Shown one piece after another: positions 29,597 to 38,582 of a DNA stretch of 64,000 bases. The translations under genes were made by a program, and so were the position numbers. Position 1 is the stretch's first letter. The number at the start of each line of letters is the position of its first letter. Source of the DNA: Arthrobacter bambusae (GTDB lineage Bacteria; Actinomycetota; Actinomycetes; Actinomycetales; Micrococcaceae); the NCBI RefSeq assembly GCF_030812595.1, contig NZ_JAUSSZ010000002.1, positions 124,001 to 188,000 on the forward strand. The letters run 5' to 3'. Under the pieces are notes generated by a model that saw nothing but the letters and a program-made list of their open reading frames with translations, was not told the origin of the DNA and made no database searches.

Positions 29597-29812
29597 TCAT
29601 TGACGACGCCGTGCCCGCACGGAGTCAATCACCAATGCGGCCATCAAGATAAAGGCGACAGGTAGTCCGTAGAGAGCGGTGGACGTGACCCAGACCGGTG
29701 CCACGCCGTTGCCAAAAGCGATGGCCATGACGGTGGCCACGGCCGCAAGGGACAGGACTGCGACGACCGCGGCAAGGATCGTGAGCGGGCGGCGGAAGTC
29801 ATGGGGAATCAT
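29597..29812 (-). CDS. Small membrane protein (71 residues, two predicted helices)
   Basis: The 71-residue product has two hydrophobic segments, about residues 9-32 (LTILAAVVAVLSLAAVATVM) and 40-62, joined by a short polar loop, and a basic C-terminus (DSVRARRRQ). No family was recognised. It ends 49 bp upstream of the helicase-associated gene on the same strand and is divergent from the cold-shock gene at 30032. Confidence 0.65.
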   Translation of the reverse strand: MIPHDFRRPLTILAAVVAVLSLAAVATVMAIAFGNGVAPVWVTSTALYGLPVAFILMAALVIDSVRARRRQ

Positions 29813-30031
29813 GCGAGCAACGCTAACAGGCCCGGGTGCCGTCTGGTTGCGAAGAAAAGCCGGCGGGACCTGCCTGTGGACGCCTCAAAGCGCGAATCCA
29901 CGGCCGGGCAGGATAACCTTGAAGCAATAGACCAACATGGTCCAGGCAGTCACCCCTGTTCCCGCAGTATGCTGCGGATGCGGTGGCGTGCCGGCTGTGT
30001 CTCGCAAGTCAGAACGAAGAAGGTTGATTAC

Positions 30032-30415
30032 GTGCCCACCGGCAAGGTCAAGTGGTATGACAAGGAAAAAGGCTTCGGATTCCTCGCAGCAGAGGACGGC
30101 CAGGAAGTGTTTCTGCCCAAATCCGCGCTGCCCGAAGGCGTAGCGGATCTCAAGGCGGGCACCCGGGTTGAGTTCGGCGTCGCCGACGGCCGCCGGGGAG
30201 CCCAGGCACTGGGCCTTCGCGTGCTGGACAAGTTGCCATCCATCGCCAAAGCCAAGCGCATGAACGCGCGTGAGCTCGCTCCGGTAGTCCAGGACCTCGT
30301 CTCTGTCCTGGACAATCTCTCTGGCACGCTGTCCGCCGGCAAGTACCCTGAAGGCGCCAAGGGCAAGGCCATCGCCGCAGCCCTGCGCAAGGTTGCCGAC
30401 GAGCTGGAAGCCTAA
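30032..30415 (+). CDS. Cold-shock domain protein with C-terminal extension (127 residues)
   Basis: The N-terminal 65 residues are a cold-shock OB fold (TGKVKWYDKEKGFGFLAAED, VFLPKSAL). A C-terminal extension of about 60 residues (ARELAPVVQDLVSVLDNLS ... AAALRKVADELEA) is largely helical, a known actinobacterial architecture. The GTG at 30032 is chosen for the GAAGAAGG 8 nt upstream; the frame extends to 29801 without support. It is followed after 7 nt by a DUF3027 gene. The 219 bp before it, divergent from the small membrane protein, contain no gene that I can support. Confidence 0.92.
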   Translation: MPTGKVKWYDKEKGFGFLAAEDGQEVFLPKSALPEGVADLKAGTRVEFGVADGRRGAQALGLRVLDKLPSIAKAKRMNARELAPVVQDLVSVLDNLSGTLSAGKYPEGAKGKAIAAALRKVADELEA

Positions 30416-30422
30416 AGCTGCC

Positions 30423-30998
30423 ATGACAATGGAATCCGCTGAAGCCGGTCCTCAAGTGGCCGGAGGTGATGCCGCTGCTGGAACCGCTGGCCCCGGTGCT
30501 GAGCGGAAGCCGGCAACGGCGAAACCCCGCACCGGCATCCCTGTGTGGCGCGTCGGCAAGCCGGACGCTTTTCTGGCGACCGCCGTCGACGTTGCCCGCA
30601 ATGCGGTGGAGACCATTGCCAAGCCGGGTGAGATCGGACCGCACATCGCAGCGCGCTCCGAAGGTGAACGCGTGGTCACGCACTTGTTCGAATCACGGCT
30701 GGCCGGCTACGGCGGTTGGCAGTGGTACGCGGTAGTGACCCGTAACTCGCGCTCCAAGGTGGTCACGGTCAGCGAGCTTGGCCTCCTGCCGTCGGAGGAC
30801 TCCATTCTCGCTCCCGAGTGGGTGCCCTGGGCAAAGCGCGTCCGCCCGGAGGACGAGGCTGCCGCGGCCGAAGAGGTGGCGGATGAGGCCGGCGCCCCCG
30901 TTGACGCGGACGACGACGGCGAACCCTCCGGTGAGGACGTCGACGGCTCCGGTGATGAACAAGAGAACGACGACGCCGAGCACATCGAGGCTGATTAA
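30423..30998 (+). CDS. DUF3027 domain protein
   Basis: Actinobacterial protein of unknown function, 191 residues from ATG 30423. After an Ala/Gly/Pro-rich start, the DUF3027 core spans about 40-145 (VWRVGKPDAFLATAVDVARN, GEIGPHIAARSEGERVVTHL, GYGGWQWYAVVTRNSRSKVV, SILAPEWVPWAKRVRPED). The tail is strongly acidic, rich in Asp and Glu (DADDDGEPSGEDVDGSGDEQ). It lies 7 nt after the cold-shock gene, so both are probably on one transcript. Conserved pairing with a nucleic-acid chaperone hints at RNA-related function, which is inference. Confidence 0.88.
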   Translation: MTMESAEAGPQVAGGDAAAGTAGPGAERKPATAKPRTGIPVWRVGKPDAFLATAVDVARNAVETIAKPGEIGPHIAARSEGERVVTHLFESRLAGYGGWQWYAVVTRNSRSKVVTVSELGLLPSEDSILAPEWVPWAKRVRPEDEAAAAEEVADEAGAPVDADDDGEPSGEDVDGSGDEQENDDAEHIEAD

Positions 30999-31042
30999 CC
31001 CTTGGCGGACCCGGCGAGTGAATTACGTGAAGGTGGAAGCTG

Positions 31043-32401
31043 ATGTCCACCTTCAAATCGCTGGGTGTCCTCAACTACCGCATTTGGTTCATCGGTGCCC
31101 TCATTTCCAACATCGGCACCTGGATGCAGCGGACCGCCCAGGACTGGCTGGTCTTCGCCCATCTGAGCAACCACGATGCCGGCGCCATGGGCGTGACCTT
31201 GGCCCTCCAACTGGGCCCGCAGCTTTTCCTGGCCCCGTGGGCCGGGCTGCTCGCCGACCGTTTCAACCGGCGCACGCTCCTGGTCATGACCCAATCCGCC
31301 ATGGCGCTCCTGAGCGCTGGCTTGGGACTCCTGGTCCTGAGCGGCGCCGCGCAGTTGTGGCATGTCTATGTGTTCGCTTTGCTGCTTGGCGTCGTCTCGG
31401 CGCTTGATGCCCCGGTTCGCCAGACCTTCGTGTCGGAGCTGGTCAAGGACGACTATCTTTCCAACGCCGTGGCATTGAACAGCGCGTCCTTCAACGTTGC
31501 CCGCATGATCGGTCCGGCCGTGGCCGGCGTGCTGACGGTCGCGGTGGGGCCGGGCTGGGTCTTCATGATCAACACCCTGACCTTCGTCGCGATGCTCGGC
31601 GCGATCCGGGCCATTCCCACCGCTTCCTTGCGCGTCCAGCCGCGGGCGGCCGCGGGCAAAGGCCGCATTCGCGAAGGGCTTCGCTATGTCCGCAACCGCC
31701 CCGACATTGTGGTTGTCCTCGTCGCGATATTCATCATGGGCACGTTCGGCCTGAACTTCGTGCTCTTCATTGCGTCAATGGTCGGCACGGAGTTCGGCAT
31801 GGACGCGGGAGCATTCGGGCTGCTCAACTCAGTCATGGCGATCGGCTCCGTTGCTGGAGCGTTGCTGTCCGCCCGGCGCGGCCGGCCGCGGATGCGGCTC
31901 ATCTTCGCGGCAGCTGGCGGGTTCGGCTTGGCGAGCGGGCTGGCAGCCTTGGCGCCGAATTACACCGTGTTTGCCTTGGCCCTGATTCCCTGCGGCCTGT
32001 TTGCCCTGACCATGATCACGAGTGCCAACGGTTACGTGCAATCCACTACGGAACCTGTCATGCGCGGCAGGGTCATGGCCCTTTACATGGCCATCTTCAT
32101 GGGTGGAACGCCCATCGGTGCGCCATTCGTGGGCTGGGTGTCCAACGTGGCCGGACCCCGGTGGTCGGTGGGCGTGGCTGCGGCCGCGGGCGTCAGCACC
32201 GCCGTCGTCGGCATTGTGTGGATCATCCGCGCGCGCCATCTGCGTCTGCGCTTCGATCGCAGCGCTCACGGGATGCGGTTCTTCCGCATCGAGTCCCGTA
32301 GCGCCGGCAGTGTGAATAGGAACCTTGTCAAAGGGGACAGCGTCATTAAAGAGGCCGGCGCCGACCGGGATCCCCACCCGGACGACGCCGACCAGTCCTG
32401 A
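31043..32401 (+). CDS. MFS transporter (12-TM, MFS_3/EntS-like)
   Basis: The 452-residue major-facilitator protein starts with the family pattern NYRIWFIGALISNIGTWMQR and has motif A-like GLLADRFNRRTLLVM and VSALDAPVRQTFVSELV, typical of the MFS_3 exporters related to EntS and macrolide-efflux proteins. About 12 membrane helices are expected, followed by a polar tail of roughly 50 residues. Substrate unknown. GGAAGC lies 3-4 nt before the ATG. It is convergent with serC, with 20 bp between stops and no obvious terminator. Confidence 0.88.
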   Translation: MSTFKSLGVLNYRIWFIGALISNIGTWMQRTAQDWLVFAHLSNHDAGAMGVTLALQLGPQLFLAPWAGLLADRFNRRTLLVMTQSAMALLSAGLGLLVLSGAAQLWHVYVFALLLGVVSALDAPVRQTFVSELVKDDYLSNAVALNSASFNVARMIGPAVAGVLTVAVGPGWVFMINTLTFVAMLGAIRAIPTASLRVQPRAAAGKGRIREGLRYVRNRPDIVVVLVAIFIMGTFGLNFVLFIASMVGTEFGMDAGAFGLLNSVMAIGSVAGALLSARRGRPRMRLIFAAAGGFGLASGLAALAPNYTVFALALIPCGLFALTMITSANGYVQSTTEPVMRGRVMALYMAIFMGGTPIGAPFVGWVSNVAGPRWSVGVAAAAGVSTAVVGIVWIIRARHLRLRFDRSAHGMRFFRIESRSAGSVNRNLVKGDSVIKEAGADRDPHPDDADQS

Positions 32402-32421
32402 CCGCTGGACGCGGCCGGCCC

Positions 32422-33902
<1,481 letters not shown>

Positions 33903-34598
33903 ATGACGGATCTGATCGATACCACTGAGATGTATCTTCGGACCATTTTGGAGCTTGAAGAAGAGAACATCGTGGCTCTTCGCGCACGCATCGCCGAGCG
34001 CTTGCGGCACTCCGGCCCAACCGTGTCCCAGACGATCGGACGGATGGAACGTGACGGCCTGGTGATTGTGTCCAATGACCGGCACCTTGAGCTGACCGAA
34101 ATGGGCCGGAAACGCGCTACCGAGGTCATGCGCAAGCACCGGCTCGCGGAACGCCTCCTGGCCGACGTCATCGGCCTGGACTGGGCTTACGTCCACGATG
34201 AAGCGTGCCGCTGGGAGCATGTCATGAGTGAGCGCGTCGAACGGCGGCTCTACGAGCTCCTGGACCACCCCACGGAATCGCCCTACGGCAACCCCATTCC
34301 CGGACTCGAAGCACTCGGCGGAGCCGCGTCCCACGCCTTTACGGACGGCGTGGTCAACCTCCTCGACGCGATGAACGAATACTCACCTGAAAACCGGGTC
34401 ACCGTCAGCCGGCTGGCTGAACCGATCCAGGTGGAACCTGAACTTCTGGTGCAACTGGACGAGGGGGGAATCCGCCCCGGCGCCCGGATTTCGCTGGAAC
34501 GCGTAGGGGAGTACATCTCCGTTCGCGTGCCCAATATCGACGGCGCGCTCGAGCTCCCGCCTGAGGTCGCCACGCACGTGTTTGTCACGGTCGCCTAA
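33903..34598 (+). CDS. ideR: Iron-dependent regulator, DtxR/IdeR family
   Basis: The 231-residue protein aligns by eye with diphtheria toxin repressor without gaps over the N-terminal 140 residues, including LVDTTEMYLRTI-like start, SGPTVSQTIGRMERDGLV (HTH) and HDEACRWEHVMSE. All metal ligands keep DtxR numbering: Met10, His79, Glu83, His98, Cys102, Glu105 and His106. An SH3-like C-terminal domain follows (RPGARISLERVGEYISVRV). It should repress iron-uptake genes when Fe(II) is bound; the iron box at 13768-13782 is a plausible target. ATG 33903 is preferred (GAGGAG 10 nt upstream) over the extended frame from 33819. Confidence 0.95.
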   Translation: MTDLIDTTEMYLRTILELEEENIVALRARIAERLRHSGPTVSQTIGRMERDGLVIVSNDRHLELTEMGRKRATEVMRKHRLAERLLADVIGLDWAYVHDEACRWEHVMSERVERRLYELLDHPTESPYGNPIPGLEALGGAASHAFTDGVVNLLDAMNEYSPENRVTVSRLAEPIQVEPELLVQLDEGGIRPGARISLERVGEYISVRVPNIDGALELPPEVATHVFVTVA

Positions 34599-34644
34599 CC
34601 GATCCCGGCAGGCCACCGGGACAAAGATAACGAAATTATTACTG

Positions 34645-34666
34645 CGGGGGCTTAACCCCCTATAGT
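34645..34666 (+). promoter_or_regulatory. Hairpin and -10-like site before the first c-di-AMP riboswitch
   Basis: GGGGG-CTTAA-CCCCC (34646-34660) is a short GC hairpin 47 nt after the ideR stop and is followed directly by TATAGT (34661-34666), a good -10 match. It may end the ideR transcript, mark the promoter of the M23 transcript, or both. No convincing -35 is seen. Confidence 0.35.
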
Positions 34667-34690
34667 TAATTACTGGCGCCGATACCAAAG

Positions 34691-34932
34691 CGTTACCTGA
34701 TCCGAAGCCGAGTTCTGCCAGCGGATCAGGTGAATTAGTCCATTCACTGGCAGAAGCGGGGGAACCACCATCGGCTGTCGAAAGACGGCCTTGGGGTGAA
34801 GTCCGCAGCGGAAGTGCACATCGCGCAGGGTCCTCCGGGGTAGCCCTGCGCTTCGCGTCCTTCGCGCGGACCGGGTCCACGATCTCTCTGGCCCGAATCC
34901 GACAGCTAACTTCGCAGGCTTGCCAGAGAGGA
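34691..34932 (+). promoter_or_regulatory. Cyclic di-AMP riboswitch (ydaO/yuaA class) upstream of the M23 peptidase
   Basis: Conserved ydaO-class blocks are present in order: TTCTGCCAG (34713) pairing with CTGGCAGAA (34747), AGCGGGGGAACC, TTGGGGTGAAGTC, and CCGAATCCGACAGCTAAC followed by TCGCAGGC. In the same area CTCTCTGGC (34884-34892) pairs perfectly with GCCAGAGAG (34922-34930), whose arm includes the ribosome-binding site of the TTG start at 34939. The latter stem could be the expression platform. In actinobacteria this class typically precedes resuscitation, NlpC/P60 and M23 cell-wall genes and turns expression off at high c-di-AMP. Confidence 0.9.
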
Positions 34933-34938
34933 AAGACC

Positions 34939-35757
34939 TTGACCACGCAGAACACCAGGGGCCGCAGGCGCGCGTCCGGTCCTACTGCTGAGCTGCGGGG
35001 CGCAAACGCCGTCGAGCCCGCCCGGCCCCGGGATCCCCATCGCGAACTCCGCCGCCGCAGGGGCCCCTTGCGGCAGATGGCCGAGTTCGCCGCCGCGAGC
35101 GGAGCGGGGCAGAAGGCGGGGGTGGCCCTTGCTGCTGCAGGCCTCATCCTGACGGTCGCGGTGCCGGGCAACGGAGCCATGACGGCCACGGCCGACTCAA
35201 ACCGCGCCGCGTCGGCAGTGGGCACGCAGCCTGAGATTCCCGCCGCGGCAAGTGCAACGATCGACTTTAGCCGCGCTGCGGTTTCCACCACGGCAGATCC
35301 GGACAGCAAGCTCAAGCAGCTCCTGAGCGCGCAGTCTGTCGGAACCATCAAGACTTCGTCGTCCAAGGGCACCTTGGGGGCGCCGCTGGACAGCCTGATC
35401 ACCGCCTCGCCGTTCGGCTACCGCGTGAATCCGATCACGGGCGGTTTGGGAGAGTTCCACCGCGGCCAGGACTTCGTGGCCCAGTGCGGCACCCAGGTCC
35501 ACGCGGCTGCGGCCGGGAAGGTGACCTTCGCTGGCTGGCATCCGTATGGCGGCGGAAACCGCATTGTGGTGGACCACGGCAACGGCCTGGAAACCACGTA
35601 CAACCATTTGTCTTCGTTCAACGTCCAGGTAGGCCAGACGGTCAGCCGCGGCGATGTCATCGCGTTGAGCGGCACTACCGGCGCCTCTACCGGCTGCCAC
35701 CTCCATTTTGAAGTCATGGTCAACGGCGATGTCGTTGATCCCCTGGGCTGGCTGTAG
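34939..35757 (+). CDS. Secreted M23 family metallopeptidase (LytM-type)
   Basis: The 272-residue exported protein has a long basic N-terminal region, a hydrophobic signal segment at about 59-80 (AGVALAAAGLILTVAVPGNG), a spacer, and a C-terminal M23 domain from about 150. The zinc and catalytic motifs are HRGQDF (HxxxD) and HLHFEV (HxH), with SPFGYRVNPITG at the domain start. It should cleave peptidoglycan cross-bridges or stems outside the membrane. The TTG start is supported by AGAGAGGAAA just upstream, inside the riboswitch 3' arm. Expression is expected to respond to c-di-AMP. Confidence 0.93.
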   Translation: MTTQNTRGRRRASGPTAELRGANAVEPARPRDPHRELRRRRGPLRQMAEFAAASGAGQKAGVALAAAGLILTVAVPGNGAMTATADSNRAASAVGTQPEIPAAASATIDFSRAAVSTTADPDSKLKQLLSAQSVGTIKTSSSKGTLGAPLDSLITASPFGYRVNPITGGLGEFHRGQDFVAQCGTQVHAAAAGKVTFAGWHPYGGGNRIVVDHGNGLETTYNHLSSFNVQVGQTVSRGDVIALSGTTGASTGCHLHFEVMVNGDVVDPLGWL

Positions 35758-35801
35758 CCAATCCGATGGAGGTCTCTCGCATGCTTGTCACGCTCCGTGA
35801 C

Positions 35802-35836
35802 CTGAATGTGACATTCAGCCAAAACTCATGTACCGT
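35802..35836 (+). promoter_or_regulatory. Promoter-like site with dyad upstream of the second c-di-AMP riboswitch
   Basis: TGACAT (35809-35814) and TACCGT (35831-35836) are spaced 16 bp and resemble -35/-10 boxes. The -35 overlaps a perfect dyad, CTGAATG-TGA-CATTCAG (35802-35818), a possible operator. This would give the NlpC/P60 gene its own transcript separate from the M23 gene. Confidence 0.4.
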
Positions 35837-35843
35837 CTTACAC

Positions 35844-35868
35844 GCATCAACTTTTAGAGAGTTGATGC
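35844..35868 (+). other. Perfect hairpin at the 5' end of the second riboswitch leader
   Basis: GCATCAACT (35844-35852) and AGTTGATGC (35860-35868) form a 9-bp perfect stem with a 7-nt loop. It lies just downstream of the promoter-like site and 18 nt before the riboswitch core. It has no U-run, so a protective 5' hairpin is more likely than a terminator. Confidence 0.5.
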
Positions 35869-35885
35869 ACTCGGGTGGATTGCCT

Positions 35886-36068
35886 AGCTCTGCCACTGCC
35901 CGAGGTTCCGTTCGCAAAAAATCGTCTGGCAGAGGCGGGGGACCCACTTATTGGTCATCTTCACCGATGGCCTTGGGGTTAAGTCGCACAGCTTCCGAAA
36001 GGGAGGGGTGTGGCCGGATGACTCCCATCCGAATCCGACAGCTTACCTCGCGGGCATAGGGAGAGGCC
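35886..36068 (+). promoter_or_regulatory. Second cyclic di-AMP riboswitch (ydaO/yuaA class) upstream of the NlpC/P60 gene
   Basis: Same ordered blocks as the first copy: CTCTGCCA (35888) pairing with TGGCAGAG (35927), GGCGGGGGACCC, TTGGGGTTAAGTC, and CCGAATCCGACAGCTTACC followed by TCGCGGGC. CTCCC (36022-36026) and GGGAG (36059-36063) enclose the last block, the latter overlapping the likely ribosome-binding site of the GTG at 36076. Sequence between the core blocks differs clearly from the first riboswitch, so this is not a recent duplication. Confidence 0.9.
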
Positions 36069-36075
36069 TCTTAAC

Positions 36076-36852
36076 GTGTCTTCACGCACTACTGTCGCGC
36101 GCCACCGTGCCGCGGTCACCAAGACCAACTCGCTTGCCGTTATCGCTAAGACTGTCGGCAGCAACGCCGGCGGCGTAGGCCGCCAGGCAGCAGTTATCGC
36201 AGCTGCTTCCGGACTGGTGCTTACCAGCGGTATCGCAGCCAACGCTGCGGAAACCAACGTTCCCCGCGAATCCACTGCCACGTCCGCACTGGAAGTCCAG
36301 TCGGTCGCCCAAGCCAGCATTTCGGCCGACTCCTCGGTTGCCATCAAGTACGAGCGCCCGGCGGTCTCCACCGAAGCCGCTCCGGTTGCCGCAGCTCCGG
36401 TTGCCACCCAGGAAGCCACTCCTGCTCCTGCTCAGCAGGCCGCAGCTGATAACGGTGCAGCTACCGGCGTGTCAACGCTTTCTGTGACCGCTGCTGTATC
36501 GCCCGCTACGAAGGTTGCCAGCGGCAGGGGCGCGGCTATTGCCGCCGCAGCCTACGCGCAGCTTGGCGTTGCCCAGGACTGCACCGCACTGGCTTCGAAC
36601 TCCCTGGCCGCTGTTGGCATCAACTTCCACGGCTGGCCGGCAGACTACCTCTCCCTCGGCCGCACGGTCAGCGCTGCTGAAGCGCAGCCGGGCGACCTGG
36701 TCTACTACCAGAACGGTGGCATGGGCATGGCCCACATCGCCGTTTACGTCGGCAACGGCATGGCAGTCCACGGCGGCTGGAACGGTGGCACCACCGCCCT
36801 GTACAGCGTCAACGTCGGCTCCGGCCCGGTCTTCATCCGCGTTGGTGGCTAA
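36076..36852 (+). CDS. Secreted NlpC/P60 family cell-wall endopeptidase
   Basis: The 258-residue exported protein has an N-terminal signal region ending near residue 58 (AAASGLVLTSGIAANAAE) and an Ala/Pro-rich linker to about 145. The NlpC/P60 domain has a catalytic Cys in DCTALASNSL and His in MGMAHIAVYVGNG, with GDLVYYQNGG between. It hydrolyses peptidoglycan stem peptides. The GTG start follows GGGAGAGG. The classic Cys context in NlpC/P60 is DCSG; here DCTA is a mild deviation shared by some actinobacterial members. Regulated by its own c-di-AMP riboswitch and followed by a strong terminator. Confidence 0.93.
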   Translation: MSSRTTVARHRAAVTKTNSLAVIAKTVGSNAGGVGRQAAVIAAASGLVLTSGIAANAAETNVPRESTATSALEVQSVAQASISADSSVAIKYERPAVSTEAAPVAAAPVATQEATPAPAQQAAADNGAATGVSTLSVTAAVSPATKVASGRGAAIAAAAYAQLGVAQDCTALASNSLAAVGINFHGWPADYLSLGRTVSAAEAQPGDLVYYQNGGMGMAHIAVYVGNGMAVHGGWNGGTTALYSVNVGSGPVFIRVGG

Positions 36853-36871
36853 TTAGCTCCATAGCTTCACT

Positions 36872-36912
36872 GGAACGTCCCCGCTGGTCCGCCGGCGGGG
36901 ACGTTCCGTTTT
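36872..36912 (+). terminator. Strong intrinsic terminator after the NlpC/P60 gene
   Basis: GGAACGTCCCCGC (36872-36884) pairs with GCGGGGACGTTCC (36895-36907) as a perfect 13-bp stem and is followed by GTTTT. Confidence 0.93.
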
Positions 36913-37095
36913 AACCAGCATGCGCCAAGGTGTCCGGCACGTGAACTTTGACCGACACCGTCCTGGAATTCCTGCCAGGATTCGCTGATCCGGCCTCCGG
37001 GTGTTTACTCTTAGGTTGTCGATCCACAGCCCGTACATGCAGAGGGCAGCCGGCCCTCGCGCCCCTGACGGGTGCGGCCGTGAAGAGGTACGTGC

Positions 37096-37596
37096 ATGCG
37101 CACACTCGTTCTGAATGCTGGATATGAACCGCTGGCGGTAGTAACCTTCCGCCGGGCGCTGGTCCTTGTGCTCACCGGAAAAGCGAGCGTAGTGGCCGAA
37201 GGCGACGAGCCTGTCGTCGGGCCACAGGAGATTCTCGGACGTCCCTCCGTGATTCTGCTCAATCGCTACATCCGGCCAAGGTACAACACCATGACGGCGG
37301 TTACACGCCGCGGCGTCCTGCGCCGCGACGGTCACCGTTGCGCCTATTGCGGGAAAGCAGCCCACACCATTGACCACGTCCACCCCAAATCCAGGGGCGG
37401 CGCGGATTCCTGGGAAAACCTGGTGGCGGCGTGCCTGCGCTGCAACAACGCCAAGAGTGACCACACTCCAGCCGAAATGGGCTGGAAGCTGAAGTTCACT
37501 CCTGCGGCGCCTACCGGCACTATCTGGCAGATCAAGGAGCTTGAGAAACCTGCGCCCGCATGGGATCCCTTCCTCCTGCCTGAAACGGCGGCCTGA
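37096..37596 (+). CDS. HNH endonuclease family protein
   Basis: The 166-residue protein has an N-terminal conserved region (RTLVLNAGYEPLAVVTFRRA) typical of the stand-alone actinobacterial HNH family. The HNH/zinc module has CAYCG, HTIDHVHPKSRGG and CLRCNNAKSDHTP, i.e. paired Cys-x2-Cys motifs and the His-Asn-His core. It is encoded alone in many actinobacterial chromosomes with no restriction partner; the biological role is unclear. GAAGAGG lies 8 nt before the ATG. Confidence 0.9.
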   Translation: MRTLVLNAGYEPLAVVTFRRALVLVLTGKASVVAEGDEPVVGPQEILGRPSVILLNRYIRPRYNTMTAVTRRGVLRRDGHRCAYCGKAAHTIDHVHPKSRGGADSWENLVAACLRCNNAKSDHTPAEMGWKLKFTPAAPTGTIWQIKELEKPAPAWDPFLLPETAA

Positions 37597-37633
37597 ACCG
37601 GAATTGAGCCTGCTTCCCGGGTAATCTGGGCGG

Positions 37634-38263
37634 GTGGACTTTGATGCGGTGGTACTCGCGGGTGGCAAGTCCTCCCGCCTCGGCGGCGTGCCCAAAGCCC
37701 AGCTAAGGTACGACGGCGCCACGCTTCTGCAGCGCGCCCTGACAGCTGCGCGCGGGGCCGGGCGGGTCGTCGTCGTCGGGCCGGATCCCGGAAGTTTGCC
37801 GGACAGTACGCTCATCGCACGGGAGGACCCTCCCTTCGGCGGACCGGCCGCCGCAATCGCGGCCGGACTGGCTGCGCTCGAAGAGGGAAGCGGCGAAGGT
37901 GCGGACGGCCGGAATCCGTTTCCGCAGGCGCCTTGGGTACTCGTCATGGCCTGCGATATGCCTTTCGCCGCCGCCGCTGTCCCGGTGCTGTTTGAGGTGC
38001 TTTCCGGCCACCCTGAAGCGGAAGGAGCCATGTCCTTATCCTCCGATGGCCGGAAGCAGCCGCTTCTTGGGATCTACCGGGCATCCGCTTTGCGACGGGA
38101 AGTGCAGGCTGCGGCAGAACAAGATGGCCTGGCCAACTCCGCGGCCTTCCGACTGCTTGCTAGGCTTGATCTGCTGGCCGTGGCTGTCCCTGCAGGTTCC
38201 ACCGATGACGTGGATACCTGGGACGATGCCGCGGCGCTTGGAGTGGACGGCGACCTGCCGTGA
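37634..38263 (+). CDS. mobA: Molybdenum cofactor guanylyltransferase (MobA-like)
   Basis: The NTP-transferase of 209 residues has the nucleotide-binding signature VVLAGGKSSRLGGVPKAQL at about 6-24, the acidic metal motif in MACDMPF, and PPFGGPAAAIAAG. MobA attaches GMP to molybdopterin to make the MGD cofactor used by DMSO-reductase-family enzymes. A molybdopterin oxidoreductase of that family lies 1.7 kb downstream, which supports the assignment. The start is GTG 37634. It is followed by a DUF6457 gene and moeA on the same strand, probably one operon. Confidence 0.88.
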   Translation: MDFDAVVLAGGKSSRLGGVPKAQLRYDGATLLQRALTAARGAGRVVVVGPDPGSLPDSTLIAREDPPFGGPAAAIAAGLAALEEGSGEGADGRNPFPQAPWVLVMACDMPFAAAAVPVLFEVLSGHPEAEGAMSLSSDGRKQPLLGIYRASALRREVQAAAEQDGLANSAAFRLLARLDLLAVAVPAGSTDDVDTWDDAAALGVDGDLP

Positions 38264-38294
38264 CAACAGCTGTACCGGACGGTGGAGGCGTATC

Positions 38295-38582
38295 GTGAAG
38301 AGCCAGGAAGAAACGCTCGAGGAATGGTGCAGGAGCCTCCTGCAAGCGTATGAGCTGGAAAACGTCGAGATCGACGTCAATGAGATCTTGTCCTTGGCGG
38401 GTGTCGCGGCGCATTCGGTGGTCCGGCCGGCGGCGCCCTTGACCACTTTCATCGCTGGCTTCGCGGCCGGACTCGCGGCGGGCTCAGGACGAGCCACCGA
38501 ATCCGCGTCGATGGATGCGGCGCTGGGCCTGGCGCGCACGCTCGCGAAGGACTACACGGACTCTGGAACCGACGCCGGATGA
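38295..38582 (+). CDS. DUF6457 domain protein (molybdenum-cofactor cluster)
   Basis: The 95-residue helical protein (EETLEEWCRSLLQAYELENV, LSLAGVAAHSVVRPAAPLT, FIAGFAAGLAAGSG) resembles DUF6457, a small domain seen next to, or fused with, MobA in actinobacteria. The GTG at 38295 is supported by GGAGG 6 nt upstream; the frame extends to 37899 only inside mobA. Its last 4 nt overlap the moeA start (ATGA). Function is unknown; the context suggests a helper in cofactor synthesis or insertion. Confidence 0.8.
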   Translation: MKSQEETLEEWCRSLLQAYELENVEIDVNEILSLAGVAAHSVVRPAAPLTTFIAGFAAGLAAGSGRATESASMDAALGLARTLAKDYTDSGTDAG

